A stretch of DNA of 64,000 nt. Source: Phytoseiulus persimilis. Its lineage: Eukaryota > Arthropoda > Arachnida > Mesostigmata > Phytoseiidae. This document shows, piece by piece, positions 11,610-23,185 of the stretch. The stretch's first letter is position 1; each line of letters opens with the position of its first letter. The notes beneath the pieces were generated by a model. The model was not told where the DNA came from. It was given only the letters and a program-made list of their open reading frames with translations, and did no database searches. The position numbers were made by a program, and so were the translations under genes. The stretch covers positions 34,370,723-34,434,722 of the forward strand of contig CM075103.1 of the NCBI GenBank assembly GCA_037576195.1, read 5' to 3'.

Positions 11610-12008
11610 TACAGCCACCGAGCACAAAATCGATTCTGAGGTTCTCGAGAATCAGGAGAGTACGAATGTCAAGTCAGAGATGATTATCGATCCCGCGATC
11701 GGCGGAAAGGGTGTGTGAAACTCGCGTAGCAAGAGGGGGGCAGAGGAGGCGGTCCGCCCCGGACATCGAGGTTTCAACCCGTTGTCTGGGGCAGCGTTTC
11801 GCCCAGTCCGGGCATCGCGACGTGGTTCTGGAATCCGTTCACGGTATCCGCAAAATCCTACTTCGGGGCCCGCGACTCCCATAGGCCCTCAAGGTGACGG
11901 GATCTCCTTCTAGCTCACTTGGTATTGGATTCTTCGCCATGAGGGGCATCAGATTTAAAGCCGAACCCTGAGGTTTGGGGTCTTTTTCGGTAAATGGGTT
12001 CAAAAGTC
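11610..12008. other. No recognised feature
   Basis: Short overlapping open frames on the minus strand (largest 76-89 codons) show no known domain. The stretch ends where the shared LINE block begins. Confidence 0.4.
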
Positions 12009-14175
12009 CAAACGAAGCATTACAACAGCCGGGGATGTTCGCGTGCGGCGGGCATCGAACCCGCGACGCCCAGGGAGAGATCATAAACTTGGAGTGAATT
12101 CGTAACACTCACATGATATTGAGCATGGTGACACAGAGAATGAGTGTCGTGATTGGTAAAATCGGCAGGGTGAACGTTCGCGCCAAGTTGTTCGCGCAGG
12201 ATTATCCGATCCCACCGTGGTCAGACGATACTTTCGACGGCTCATCTGACTGGCGCAGCCTCCTGTCGGCCCGCTCTTTCCGTTCAGCATCCACTGTACG
12301 TTTTTAGCGATCGAAAAGCATTCCGGATTGCATTCCCACGGCCAAGAAAAACATTTTCCTCGTCGGTCAATCCTCTTTCCCAAAGGCGGGAAGGGGGGGG
12401 GGGATCCTTCACCCGGATATCGGAAACGGGAAACCATCCTGACAACGCTAAAAGCCCCACTCTCTCCGCTGCCCTGCTGCCGGGAACGCGGAAGGTGAGT
12501 CTTCCGTTATATATTACTTCCAGCAAACGAAAAGCTCTGCCAAGATGTTTGATTGTGCGCTAAGAGGGACATGCTTGACTCATCGTTCGGGTCCGGGGGC
12601 AGAGGATGTGGCCCCGGCCCGCCATTCCTTCTCCTTCAGGATGCGTACTACTTTGCGCGAGATTTTCTTCTAATCTTTTTGGGTACTCATTATCTGTCTG
12701 ATTAGGTCTGGGATGTCATTTGCTTTGAGCTGCTGCCAGAGTTGACTCGGTGCTCGTTTCCCGAGTCAGCTCGTCCATGCGCTGCCTGTGATTCTAGAAA
12801 TTTCCATGGTTTGTCGGCATTTGTGTTGGGTGATAGGATAGGTAGCCGAAGTCACCAGTCGCCAATACTTAGGATGCATGAGCAGGTCCAACGGTCTTTA
12901 TCGGTCGTGTCTCACGTGTGCTGTCAGTTTTGAAGCGTGGTGGCTCCTATCTATGGTCTCACTCTGCCTTCGTCCTCGTCTTCCTCGACGCTCCCGTCCA
13001 TCTCCAGATTACATCGTGCGCAAAGCTCGGCTCCCTCGCTCGCCAGCAGCGGCCGGGGAACCATTCTGGCGAGGACAAGGCGAGGGTCTGCGTTGGCGTT
13101 GTGCGTTATGCTCTCGTGATCCGTATGGCCGGAATCCTCTGTTCCTACTCCGGCGATTCTCTGTTCTTTTTGAGTTTCGGTTGCGTCACAGGTTCTAAGG
13201 GGGATCCTTGCGATGTTTGTTGCTGTTTTCATTGCATTTTCGGTCTCGATTTCGATATGTGAGAACGATGTGAATTCCGATGTCTCCCGCGGGGGATTGT
13301 ATCTGAATTGTGATATTCATGATCTTCGGTCTCGGGTTTCTGTGTTTTCTACTCCTGAAGAGCATCACTGCTTCGGTCTCCTGGGGGCCAGGATAGTTTC
13401 TTTTCTTTAATCCGAAGAACGATTATCTCAACGGAGTCCCGTGTTGTCTCCTCTAGCGCCTCAAGAGTTTCGGCCTTGAACACCAATGCCAGGTCATCCG
13501 CGTATGAAATCGTCGAGGCTCCCTCTGGGAGTTTATTCCGAGGACATTTTCAAAGGCGACATGCCACAGGGTGGGACCTAGGACGGATCCCTGCGGATCC
13601 CCCGCCGTCATTCCAGGCGGGCTCCCTCTACATCGGCGATCCATCGGCTCTGTAGTGGAACTCGAGAATTCCTCGAATATATCCAGAGACGCTTCTTCTC
13701 TTCAAGCTAATGAAGATGTCCCCCGAGTCACGTCCAAGGGGATCTATGTTATGCGTTGTCTTCTCTGCCAGGGTTTGCTCATCTTTTCCACGGCCAGTCT
13801 CGGAACTTTCCGGATGGCTTGGAGAGTGGATCGTTCTGCTCTGAAGCCATTTTGGACCTCCTGGAAGTTTCCCCCCCTCCTCCAGCTCCTGCTGCAGTCT
13901 GTGATTGATAATGCTCTCTGCTCCCTCGGCTCAAATGTCGAGGAGGGCTCTGTTTCCCTGGTTTCCCGCTACCCACTATCTGGAAAGATGTCAGTGTAGA
14001 GGATTTGGTCCATCATCCCTGCAAAGATCTTCGGCCATATTGCCATCAGCATTTTGAGTGTCTCCGAGGGGACGCCGTCCGGACCGGGGGCTCTTCTGTT
14101 CGCCCTTCTCTCTGCTGCTCTTTGAACTTCAGCCGTGGTGACGGGTTGGAAGTTTTGCGGTTCCTTGGCTGTCAT
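12009..14175 (-). pseudogene. R1-like LINE reverse transcriptase and 3' part, copy A
   Basis: Read from 14175 downward, the minus strand gives AERRANRRAPGPDGVPSE and IWPKIFAGMMDQIL, the standard start of R1/I-type reverse transcriptase. DPQGSVLGPTLWHVAFENVL follows near 13590-13540 and the YADD active-site codons at 13493-13504. Farther down is the C-terminal LVLARMVPRPLLASEGAELC region near 13050, then a long 3' tail to 12009. Several frameshifts separate these parts, so no protein can be made. The endonuclease half is missing (5' truncation). Family name is by motif only. Confidence 0.75.
12051..12061 (-). promoter_or_regulatory. tRNA T-arm / B-box-like motif in LINE tail (copy A)
   Basis: The minus strand reads GGTTCGATGCC inside a perfect 5-bp stem and 7-nt loop (GCGGG/CCCGC), which is the T-arm shape and the Pol III B box. 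It lies about 45 bp from the 3' end of the LINE block and is repeated at 23226-23236. I see no A box or other tRNA arms, so this is a fragment and not a gene. Confidence 0.4.
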
Positions 14176-14331
14176 TCCCCTTCTCCGAGCGCTCTCGATC
14201 GGGGAGAGATCCTGGATTCACTTGTCGATGTTACAACGACAGATCTGCGATGACCGATGTCATTTTCATCGATCTTCGTGCAGCCTTCGACGTGATAAAC
14301 CACCGTCTGTACCGGCGAAAGAATGTTAAAT

Positions 14332-14545
14332 CTCCTGGAAAGCTGGCATCGCCAACAGAATCCGCCGCATCCACGACCTGGAACGAGCGAGGTTCGAATA
14401 GGTGAAATCGGAACACAACCCTGCTGATCTCAGCACACGAGCAGCATCGTATATCTCAGGTTTAAGCCAAGGGAGACTTCGGCGGGAAAGACCGGACTGC
14501 CCGAAAAATCGAGGAATAATCCCACCCACACCACCTCTCGAATGC
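14332..14545 (+). pseudogene. BEL/Pao pol fragment
   Basis: The plus-strand frame gives WKAGIANRIRRIH followed by a TAG, then KSEHNPADLSTRAASY. This is the conserved link between RNase H and integrase in BEL/Pao polyproteins (family pattern NRV.EI ... NPADL.SRG). It starts right after the end of LINE block copy A and fades by about 14545. It is a short, nonsense-mutated scrap. BEL/Pao gag sequence occurs separately at 19.4-21.2 kb. Confidence 0.7.
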
Positions 14546-14839
14546 CCTGACAACAAAAAATCTTGACAGTTCGAAGCGGAGACGAAACCGTCGATCTCGA
14601 CTCGCATGTCGCCCGGGAGAACCGATAGACTTCGCGGAATATTTCTCGTCAGGGCTGAAAACATTAAGATACCAAGCTTTTATGAACCGACTAAGAACCA
14701 AAGCCCAAGAGGCCAGAGCAAGAATCGCCGACTCGCAAGTGTCAAAGCCGAAACGAAGGAATATAGGCCACCATTATAGACGTCGCTGAAATGCCAACAG
14801 CTGATGCAGGAAGCGTACCTCGAGGTAGAAGTGGGAACC

Positions 14840-16325
14840 TCTTCACGTGCGCAGTCACACGCCTAGTTCGTATCGAGCGAGACCTGGTCGAACGGTTGTG
14901 AGTGCGCCAGAGTCGCTCCCCAAAAGAGCTCCATTGTTCCCCGTGAGTTTCTTGGATTCTCTTGGAATTCTCGAGTTCACGACAGCTGTATCCAGGATTG
15001 GTTTGAACACGATCCTGTGATACCACCGGATTGTGTTCCTTAGGAGGCGAACAGAAGCTCGCCAGCTGATCTGACAAGTCTACGCCCTGCTTTGTCTTGT
15101 CATACTCAAGGATGACACCCGGTGTGATTTTCGAGAGCCATCTCTCCTCTTATCCCCGGAATCCACCGTGCGTGGATCATGCTTCGTAGTCAGGAAGAAG
15201 GTATCCCGTTTATCCTTCCATTTAACGGCAACTCGTCGATCGATGCCTTGCGAATAATTTGATTTCGGCGGGATTGAGCGTCCACGACGCATCGCGGCAG
15301 ATGCTCCCCGTTCTTACGCACAGTACCGACAAGATGTGTACTTCGTCGTAGAGTTTCTCTCGCGAGAGTAGCAGAGGTGAATTGGGGTTCGTCCCTCATC
15401 GGAATATGGCTTGGCTAGCTCCGGCACTACGTTCGAGGGGCAGATTTCACTCGAAAAGTGCACGAACCGAAGCAGTGATTGGAACCCATTCCGGCTCATG
15501 CTTCGAAACACTTCGTAATTCTCAAAGAAACAGCTCGTGCTCCAATGAAGCTCAGTACCAGGATATTCTAAAAGGCCCATGTATACTCATCCCCGAAAAA
15601 TCCTCTCATTTCCTCAGGGTTTGTATCAGGGTCAAGCATTCACCCGACTGTTGGGAGTGAGGGCTGCAGCGCCCAATAAGAAGTGTCGCCGAAGAATCTC
15701 TGAAATCTAAACTACCGATTTATTCATGGAAAGCGACTCAAGAGCTGACGGCGGCGGAACGTCTGATTCATCATGGAAACACAACAGGACACATAGGTTT
15801 TGACGAAACTGGTAATTCACATAGTTTATTCAATTAGGCAAAATCATTCAAAGACGCATACTCGCATCGGAAACACGGGTGGCCATCTCGGTTCACACCA
15901 TCGAGCAGCGTCTTCAGCACTTTGACGCCCTAATAATGGAGTCTCTGGACTAGAACTTTGGGCTCGTTCGAGCTCGGCGACGCACTGCCCGTGGCACAAA
16001 CCGACATGGGCTCACTGTCGGTTTCGGAATCGCTCTCCATCTCTGAGTCCGAGCTATCGCTCGACTCATCAGGCCAGTGAACGCTCTGTTGCAAGAGCCT
16101 TGGGTCGACCACTATGAGATAGCCGAACACTTCTCTGACCTCTGGCGTGAGCTGCTGCGGTCCGTCGTCATCTTCGTCCGAGGACAGTTCCTCCTCGGCC
16201 AGAACCTCGGAGGTCTCAACTTCCACGTCAAGAACGATGTCGAGGCTCTCAAGGTGGTCGTAGAAGACCACGGGCTCCTCAGGTGAAGCCGATGTTTCCG
16301 ACATGGTTTGGTCGTTGCTGTTCAT
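14840..16325 (-). pseudogene. piggyBac transposase pseudogene, copy A
   Basis: Read downward on the minus strand: an acidic 131-codon N-terminal frame (16325-15930, rich in S, D and E); a broken stretch with TNPEEMRGF near 15600; MSRNGFQSLLRFVHFSSE near 15500-15450; GTVRKNGEHLPRCVV near 15320; WKDKRDTFFLTTKHD near 15200; YDKTKQGVDLSDQ near 15100; and RWYHRIVFKPILDTAVV near 15020-14970. These are ordered motifs of the DDE_Tnp_1_7 (piggyBac) family. At least four frameshifts and an internal deletion of the first catalytic region make it non-functional. Assigning the acidic frame to the N-terminus is inferred from position and composition. Confidence 0.8.
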
Positions 16326-17374
16326 GTTCAGTCTAGGTGTGAGACGATGTCAGTACAGAGGCGAAATGTTGAGTTCTGTGCTTTGCGCTCGCCGAGATCA
16401 TGCTTTATAGTTCTGCAGGGGTTGTTTGGGAGAGGTGATGGTCGTTTTGATTGGTCCTCTGAATCGGCGGCCGTCAGGAACACCACCCCCCAGGAAGGTC
16501 TGCTAGAGCGCCAGCACTGGTTCTCTCTCTTAGAGAGTAAAACTACTGATTGGGTTTGAACTGAGACCGCAAGAGCTCTGTGGAATCTCGGCTTCAAAGA
16601 CGACCGAGCTGAAGCAATTTCGGTTTCTTGGCCCGGGCCGTTTAGAATACCATGTTCATCAAACTTGTACCCGATCGCCCATATTCGCGTGAATCTCCCA
16701 CTGATGCAGGAACTTCTCTCGAAACACATGTGTACATGAAATCCTCGGGCATTGAGATAGAAGCTACCTGTATATCGAAATACAGCAACGCCACCGATTC
16801 GAGTCATTGCTTTTCAAGCCACGACTTTGAGAATGACTCCGTCCCGGTCCGATCATACTTCCCCGTCGCTCTCACCATACTCTTGAGATGATTCCGCCTC
16901 GATGAGACCATTCTTTTTGGGGTCCAAGAAGCTGATTCCGAGATCGGTTTGAGCATATTTGATCACGTCCATGGACCCCGCTGAAACTGCAGATCGTTCT
17001 CGAAGTCACCGCCATGGACCCCCAGGAGTTTGTTCGGATCGATCCCGATATCACCTCTATAGATCCCCAGAAGCTGGGTCAGATTGAACCAGACTTTCCG
17101 AGCTTCGGAATGAGATCGTGACGTTCAGCGCCAATAGCCAGTCGCATCCATTCGATCAATTCCGCGATATGAAATGGGTGCAACGGCTTGACTGTCTGTG
17201 GCCGACATCTTCAGACACTCAACGAATTGTTTACAGCTCTCCGGCATCAACATGTAACTAATTCCTCCGCAGTGGGGAAACCTGGTATGATACAGCGGAA
17301 ACTTGAGCAATGTGCATAAATTGTCCAGGAGTGTGACACTGCGAGTTCCCCTCAATGAGAAGGACCTGGATTGA
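16326..17374. other. No recognised gene; degenerate GACCCC repeats
   Basis: A 159-codon minus-strand frame (16328-16807) has no known domain. Around 16918-17095 there are three degenerate direct copies of a phrase like TGGACCCCCAGGAGTTTG...GATCG, spaced roughly 50-60 bp. They are loosely reminiscent of the 45-bp satellite (same CAGATTG ending), but I cannot show common origin. Confidence 0.35.
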
Positions 17375-18563
17375 CCCTGAACTCCGTAGTACGGAATACG
17401 GCTGCTTTTCCGAAATACGGTTCGTACTGTAAAACGGCGCTACGGACCGTGTTATGGATGTGGACCGTACCGTGGTACGGTAATACGGAGTACGGTCTCA
17501 GACTCGAATGCCTGGAAAGCCCCGACCAGCGCAGGAGATGACTCACGAGATCATTCTCGTGCGTAGTGTGCTCGCTCTTCGCTCAGCATTCCCTGATGTG
17601 ACATCCTAGACGATTGACGAAGTTTGATGTCAGTCGGAACTCAGGTTCACCAGATCAGGAATCAGAACTCTATCGGTCCAAATGCAGCTTTGTGAGCCAA
17701 ATACCAAATGTCGAATAGGACTAGCTGCAGAGTAGATCTTTGGATGATGAGTTTGCTTACAAAATTCCTCTGAACGCCCTTCAGCTCTATTGCTGACTTC
17801 ACTGTGACTCTGATCGTGACTGACGGCGTCGATCGGCCGCCTACTACCCCGCTGGAGCCATCCGGGACACCTCTCGATTCTTTCCAAGCTTCGCTACTCA
17901 GGAAACGAAGAAGCCGAATCAACGCCACAATAACACCACGGATGTTGATGAATTCATTCGAGCAGGGTTTCGGAACTTTGCCGAGATTACTTGTTGCAAC
18001 CATGGAAACATTGCAGCCTACAAGCATTTCCTCGGAACGCTCTTCAGCCGGGCGCGGCACGCCCGTCGCTATGGCCAAAACAGTCTTGACGACGTTCATT
18101 TCTCCGATCATCTATTCTTAACGAACTTCTACGCTCAAAGCAAACATCTCAAAGAATTCGGGACCAAATACGGATTCTGAATGGTCCAATCAAATCACTG
18201 TATGCTTTTTGGACCGATAGAGTTCTGATTCCTGATCTGGGGAACTTATGTTCCGACTGACATTGAACTTTGTGAATCGTCTAGGATGTCATATCGGAGA
18301 ATGCTGAGCGAAGAGCGAGCACATTACGCACGAGAATGATCCCGTGCGCTGGTCGGGGCTTTCCAGGCATTCGAGTCTGAGACCGTACTCCGTATTACCG
18401 TACTACGGTACCGTTCACATCAATAATACGGTCCGTAGCGCCGTATCACAGTACGGACCGTATTATGAGTACGGTTCGTATTACCGTAATGCGGTACGTT
18501 CCGTATTATAATACGGACCGTATTTCGGAAAAGCAGCCGTATTCCGTACTAGGGAGTGCAGGG
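17375..18563. mobile_element. Large fold-back element rich in ACGG/CCGT
   Basis: Two long arms, about 17375-17690 and 18195-18563, are inverted copies. The outer parts (CCCTG.ACTCC.TAGTACGG) are packed with ACGGACCGTA-type palindromic words. The inner parts share CTTTCCAGGCATTCGAGTCT and the segment GACCGATAGAGTTCTGATTC. The right arm is longer through extra CCGTATTA copies. The roughly 500-bp spacer holds an open frame (separate entry). Long inverted arms suggest a fold-back or MULE-type element. I could not find a clean target duplication. Confidence 0.75.
17824..18180 (+). other. Open 118-codon frame inside the fold-back
   Basis: Between TGA 17821-17823 and TGA 18178-18180 the plus strand has 118 sense codons without any methionine. 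The composition is protein-like: an AEITCCNHGNIAAYKHF region, DDVHFSDHLFLTNFYAQ and a KEFGTKYGF end. I do not recognise a family. It could be an exon of a captured host gene, a transposase remnant, or chance. Its end falls where the inner part of the right arm begins. Confidence 0.3.
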
Positions 18564-19390
18564 CCTAGACCTGAAGCTCGGTGCGAACGTAAAAGAAAGA
18601 ATCATCGAACACCCGATACAGCTTCGTTCAAATATGGAAGCCTACTTCACAGCTGAGTCAATGGTGGATCGACTTGCCCACGGTCGGGTCGAGGATCCTT
18701 TCATGGCAGAGTTCCAGCTTGCTCTCATCGAGGCAACTCAAAAAAAGATTCGAGATTAAATCACAGCCAGAGCCCTAGGCTGAACTCGGAGAGGAATCCG
18801 AGCCGGCCACGGCCGCTGAGCCAATGTGCGAAGTGCTTGGAGCAGATCATTACACAGTCACCACACAATAGAAACACCAGCATAAGGATCGAAGAGACAC
18901 GGGTCGGCGATAGATGACCCATCACCAAAGTGTAGCTCCAACGATTCACTCAATGTCGATGTATCCTGCCACGGGAGATCCGAGGCTGCTTCAAATCAAT
19001 AAAATATCGGTTCATCTAGCACGCGCCTGGGTTGGCGGACATAACGTCGTACGGAATCCGCCGAAATCGCCGCGGAGATGCTCTCTCGTGACCGCCGACC
19101 GGGCAGACGAGAACAATCCTTTACCGTGCGCGGAGAAGTTCCAGGAGTGCTATTCCCATCTCATCCGATCAGCGCGACTAGGCCCACCGGCCCGGCATGT
19201 CGCACCCAAACGTTCAAGTGCAGTGCTCAGTTCAAGACTCGAATTGAAGTTGGCGGACCCTCAAAGTCGGAGCAACAACAGTGAATCGCGGATCGACTAG
19301 CAGGCCGTCAGAAATCTGATCACGCCCAAGCGTGGTAGAGCTAGCAGTTTAGGCAAGACCGTCTTCGGTAGACTGAATTAGCGTACAATC
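18564..19390 (+). other. Unassigned; short open frame next to fold-back
   Basis: A 67-codon frame (18556-18759) runs out of the fold-back's right end. The remainder has only short frames. It could be the upstream part of the BEL/Pao gag unit that follows, but no conserved motif supports this. Confidence 0.3.
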
Positions 19391-21160
19391 ACATAATGTC
19401 CAGTGCGAGCAGTAGCAGCTCCGAAGTAGGAGCCAGAAAATCCTGGAACTCGGGGAACTTCTGAACAAGCAGATCAACGACCCCAGTACAGCAGGCCGCA
19501 AAGTCGTTGTCATCGGAGACGAGTAAACTTGCACCCAGCAGGAAGATCTCAGCGAATTCACGAGGACCGAGCAAGCACACAGAGTAATCTAGCGACGACC
19601 TCCACAGCCGGAACAGCATCAACGGTTCCTCAAACAGTCCCACCACCAGCTCCCGGAAATCCTCAAGGAAATTACCGTAGCAGCTGTAACACAGACACAT
19701 TCCGAGTCGAAGGAGCAGAGTCTCTCAACCAGGGAGCCACCCCCAGAGTGAAGGCTCACACAACAAGAGCAAATTCATTCTACAACGAAGACCTCGATTT
19801 CAGGGTTGCCATTGGGATGACCGAGTATCTCAGAGACCATCTCGGAAAAGTGCTCCCAGAGTGGGCGAAGTTATCGAGGGGGGTGCTCGAGTCAGCCTCA
19901 GACTCCCCTCTCAACGACTTTGTTGCAATCGAAGGGAAGTTTGCAATCTGCGGAAGTTACCTCAGTAATCTCAGAACGCTCATTTTCAACAACAGACTAT
20001 CATCAGTCACGGATTCGACGTTTGGATTCCGAGTCAAGCTTTCAGCTCAAGGATCAGTGCATTCTACCCATACTCCGATGGACCCACCAACGTTGAACCA
20101 TCAAGGATGGCATTCATCCAAGCCGCAACCAGAGGCTCGGAAGACGAATCAAACAGAGCCGGAGATTTACCTGTCTGCGCCCCCTTCGCTCGTGATCACG
20201 GAATCTCAGCGGACGGAAGCCGAACGCTGCACACCCGCATGTCAGCTACCGAAGCGGCACCAAGCGTTCCTAGCGAGTCACAAAATTGCTCGACTCAGGC
20301 TCTAGCGAATAGAGCCCCGCAGCCCCGGCGGATAGTCCAGAGAATTCCATTCAAAAGCTCTCCAAGAATTTTGAACTGCCAACCTTCAGCGGAGACGTCA
20401 AAGAGTTTCGAAAATTCATGGACACTTTCAACACATTCGTTCACGAACGTCAGATCTCCGAACCCCAGGAGATGATCTTACTCCATGAGTCCTTGTCGGG
20501 TAGAGCCTATCACAGTGTCAAACAGCTGAATCTCAGAGCCGAAAACTGTCTCCCGACGAAACAATTGCTGGCAAAGCAACCCGGAAGAAAGAGCCCCGCG
20601 AAAGACAGCGTTCACGTGCCATGGATCAGATACTGTCATCCGGAGGTGGAATTCGCAACGATAAGTCACCCCGCTTTGCCAATTCGATTTCTCAACCCAT
20701 CCTGGGCTTTATATTTCTGGGAGACACATACACAACTCTCACACCCGCATACGCTCACAAGGTGATCGGAAACCTCGGATGGAACACAAGGGTCAAAATT
20801 ATGGAAACATACAGGGGTGAGTTCGAAAGCACGCCCACGAACAAGCTCGAAGCCTTAATGTCTTTCCTGGAATCAGAATTCAGCATAATAGAGACGCTCA
20901 TCGCCAAAAGCTCGGTGTCCGAACTTCCTTCCAGCTTGCGACGGGGAACCAACATCGTCAATCGCAGAGCAGCCAGAACGATCCCAGCGAATCATCCGGC
21001 TCAAACAACTCCAATGCGAATTATTGGTACAAGAACACGTCGAATGATTCCACGTGGCATCGGTTCTCTCAGAAACCCCGCGTTCTCCACGTCTCTCGAA
21101 TTGCCTAGCCATCGAATTGAAGTGCCTCACAAAAGCAATGTTCTTGATCATGAATAGAGA
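19391..21160 (+). pseudogene. BEL/Pao gag pseudogene
   Basis: A 258-codon frame (19529-20305) contains a hydrophobic, helical region (RVAIGMTEYLRDHLGKVLPE). After frameshifts, 20365-20560 gives FELPTFSGDVKEFRKFMDTF and LHESLSGRAYHSVKQLNL. This matches the DUF1759 pattern LPTFSGD...W..F...F...V... of BEL/Pao gag proteins. A further shift leads to LGWNTRVKIMETYRGEF near 20790, followed by LMSFLESEF. At least three frame changes are needed, so it is dead. No CCHC knuckle, protease or RT was found downstream. Confidence 0.65.
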
Positions 21161-21589
21161 CCGTAGAAGCCTGGAATGAGTCAATATTCTGTTGGGGGCG
21201 AGAAGATGGCGAACGGAGAAGATTTTGAACTCCGGAGGTCTGTTGCCAAGTTTCCACTGCCAGGCGCTGTAACTTCACCTGGAAGGAGCGAAACGGACAT
21301 GCTCCCAAAACGAAGAGTTCATTCAGGGAGTGCAAGATTGCTTCTGTATGGATTGTATCAGCACAGGGGCGAACGCTCTCGAGAAAGCTTGACAAAAGAC
21401 CGAACTGCTTTTCGCGATCCTTCAAAACGGCCACTTCCCACTGAAAAATGCTCGACGAACAACGAAACTTCAGAAGACTTCATCAATAAAATCCGAACTG
21501 AAAAAAAGGTTTGAGCAAACCTAAGCTTGATTCAAGGTCAGGACGAGGGGGAATATCTTTGACCTACAACAACCAAGACACCTGAATAT
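21161..21589. other. Unassigned stretch downstream of gag
   Basis: A 112-codon plus-strand frame (21176-21514) without recognisable motif separates the BEL/Pao gag from the LINE fragment. It may be decayed retroelement sequence. Confidence 0.3.
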
Positions 21590-22440
21590 AAGTGGCCTAT
21601 TACTTGCTGATGGCACTATCCATGAAAAATATAGAGAAGCTACTGTAGATTGTATCGGAATCAGGAGGAGGAATGGGACTCCGATTCAACGTCGATAAGA
21701 GCGCGCTTGTAGAATTTGCAAAAGTAATAGACTCGAACTCAGAGGCAACACTCCGAATAGAGATCCAACTGATACCAGAACTCGACCAATAAGAAAATCT
21801 AGGAATCAACCTATGTAACAAGAAACACCACCTCCAAGTACAGGGAAAAATCTGGGAGCAGAGATGGTGATCAGACAAATGCACACGGAACCGCTGTGGA
21901 GATTCAATAGACGGAGAACTAGGATGGTAATCCTCCGAGACACGCGGAACGAAAGCGAAACTCATAGGTTCTGCCAGACTGAGCGGAATGAATGGAGCCA
22001 GGGGCCAGGAGCAAAATTATAGCATGGCGGAGATCACAAGGACAGAAACATCGTCGAAGGAAATAATTAAACAGGTCAAGAAACGATTCGGATGCAAAGA
22101 GTTGAAAGAACTATCAACAAGCGAGGCAAGGATGGGTCTCAGAAGCTACTAGAAATATGTGGATACGCTGAGCAATGAGCTCGATAAGGAATGGTGGAAG
22201 GGTTCGTCGGAAGAGAAACTCTTGACCAATATCGTAATTTCAAAAAGAACGAGGAATTATCGCACACATAGTAGGGGCGGTCGACTGCTCGCGAATGCCA
22301 GAGCGGGATGTCCACAGACTACGGAAAACAGGCCAACTTACACGAACAGTTACACGAAGCGACCTGTCAACGTTGCGGAGAGGAGGACGAAACTATGGAA
22401 CATGTGCTTCTCGAATGCGAAGGAATCCCAGATGCTGATT
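21590..22440 (+). pseudogene. LINE RT C-terminal fragment with zinc-binding tail
   Basis: The plus strand begins inside the reverse transcriptase active-site region (LLAD, then a shift, MALS), continues with the LINE motif GGGMGLRFNVDKSALVEF, and reaches the C-terminal zinc-binding box CQRCGEEDETMEHVLLEC (about 22371-22424). Several stops and shifts separate these. It ends at about 22440 at the junction with piggyBac copy B. This family differs from the R1-like and CR1-like LINEs in the window. Confidence 0.75.
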
Positions 22441-23185
22441 GTATGATACATAAAGGTGTTTCCGTCGGTGTTACAAATTTTCAACGGAAGTCGACCACTG
22501 AGTAGGATCATAGTCTCATCGATCGTGAGTTCCTCGCCAGGCTTAAAAACTCCGCAAAATTTTTCCTCTGGCATGTTCTGAATCTTGATGAAATTGCTAG
22601 ATCTGGCAACTTTTCCTCCCTCGTCATCACTCGAAAAGTGCGCGAACCGAAGCAGTGATTGGAACCCTCGTGCTTCAATGAAGCTCAATACTAGGATATG
22701 CTAAAAGGCCCATGTATACTATGTCCCCGATAAATCCTCTCATTTCCTCGGGGTTTGTATCAGGGTCAAGCATTCACCCGACTGTTGGGAGTGAGGGCTG
22801 CAGCGCCTCATAAGAAGTGCCGCCCAAGAGCCTGAAATCTAAACTACCGATTTATTCATAGGAAGCGAGTCAAGAGCTGGCGGCGGCGGGCCGTCTGATT
22901 CATCATGGAAACACATCAGGACACATGTATTGTAACGAAACTCGCAATTCACATAGTTTATTCAATTGGACAAAATCATTCAAAGACGCATACTCGCATC
23001 GGAAACACGGGTGGCCATCTCCGTTCACACCATCGAGCAGCGTCTTCCGGCACTTTGACGCCCTAATAATTGAGTCTGTGGACTAGAACTTCGGGCTCGT
23101 TTGAGCTCGGCGACGCACTGCCCGAGGCACAAACCGACATAGGCTCACTGTCGCTTCCGGAATCGTTGTCCATCTCGGAGTCCGA
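22441..23185 (-). pseudogene. piggyBac transposase pseudogene, copy B
   Basis: Minus-strand frame 22688-22350 reads GFQSLLRFAHFSSDDEGG, EEKFCGVFKPGEE and LTIDETMILLSGR; the last contains the first catalytic aspartate of piggyBac transposases. The upstream 22690-23185 is nearly identical to 15560-16055 of copy A, including part of the acidic N-terminal frame. It is cut at 23185 by LINE block copy B and at 22440 by LINE sequence. This copy keeps the catalytic region that copy A lost, and copy A keeps the C-terminal half that is missing here. Confidence 0.8.

Larger units (their letters stand above)
12009..14308 (-). mobile_element. Composite LINE block, copy A
   Basis: About 2.3 kb that is nearly identical to 23186-25461. 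Most of it is an R1-like LINE read on the minus strand (RT to 3' end). At its high-coordinate side the block runs into about 60 bp of a second, plus-strand LINE RT (TDVIFIDLRAAFDV at about 14249-14290). The left flank differs completely from that of copy B. The right end stops abruptly at about 14308, where BEL/Pao sequence follows. Confidence 0.8.

Noticed and set aside
12051..12061. Possible tRNA gene on the minus strand
   Set aside because: Only the T-arm is present. There is no A box, D arm, anticodon arm or pairing acceptor stem, and the motif lies inside a LINE tail.
17351..17380. Target duplication for the CCGTA fold-back (CCTGGATT versus CCTAGACC)
   Set aside because: The match is poor and its position relative to the arm ends is uncertain, so no duplication is claimed.
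19349..19700. Minus-strand leucine-rich frames
   Set aside because: They are antisense to the serine- and threonine-rich start of the BEL/Pao gag region, which explains the leucine richness.
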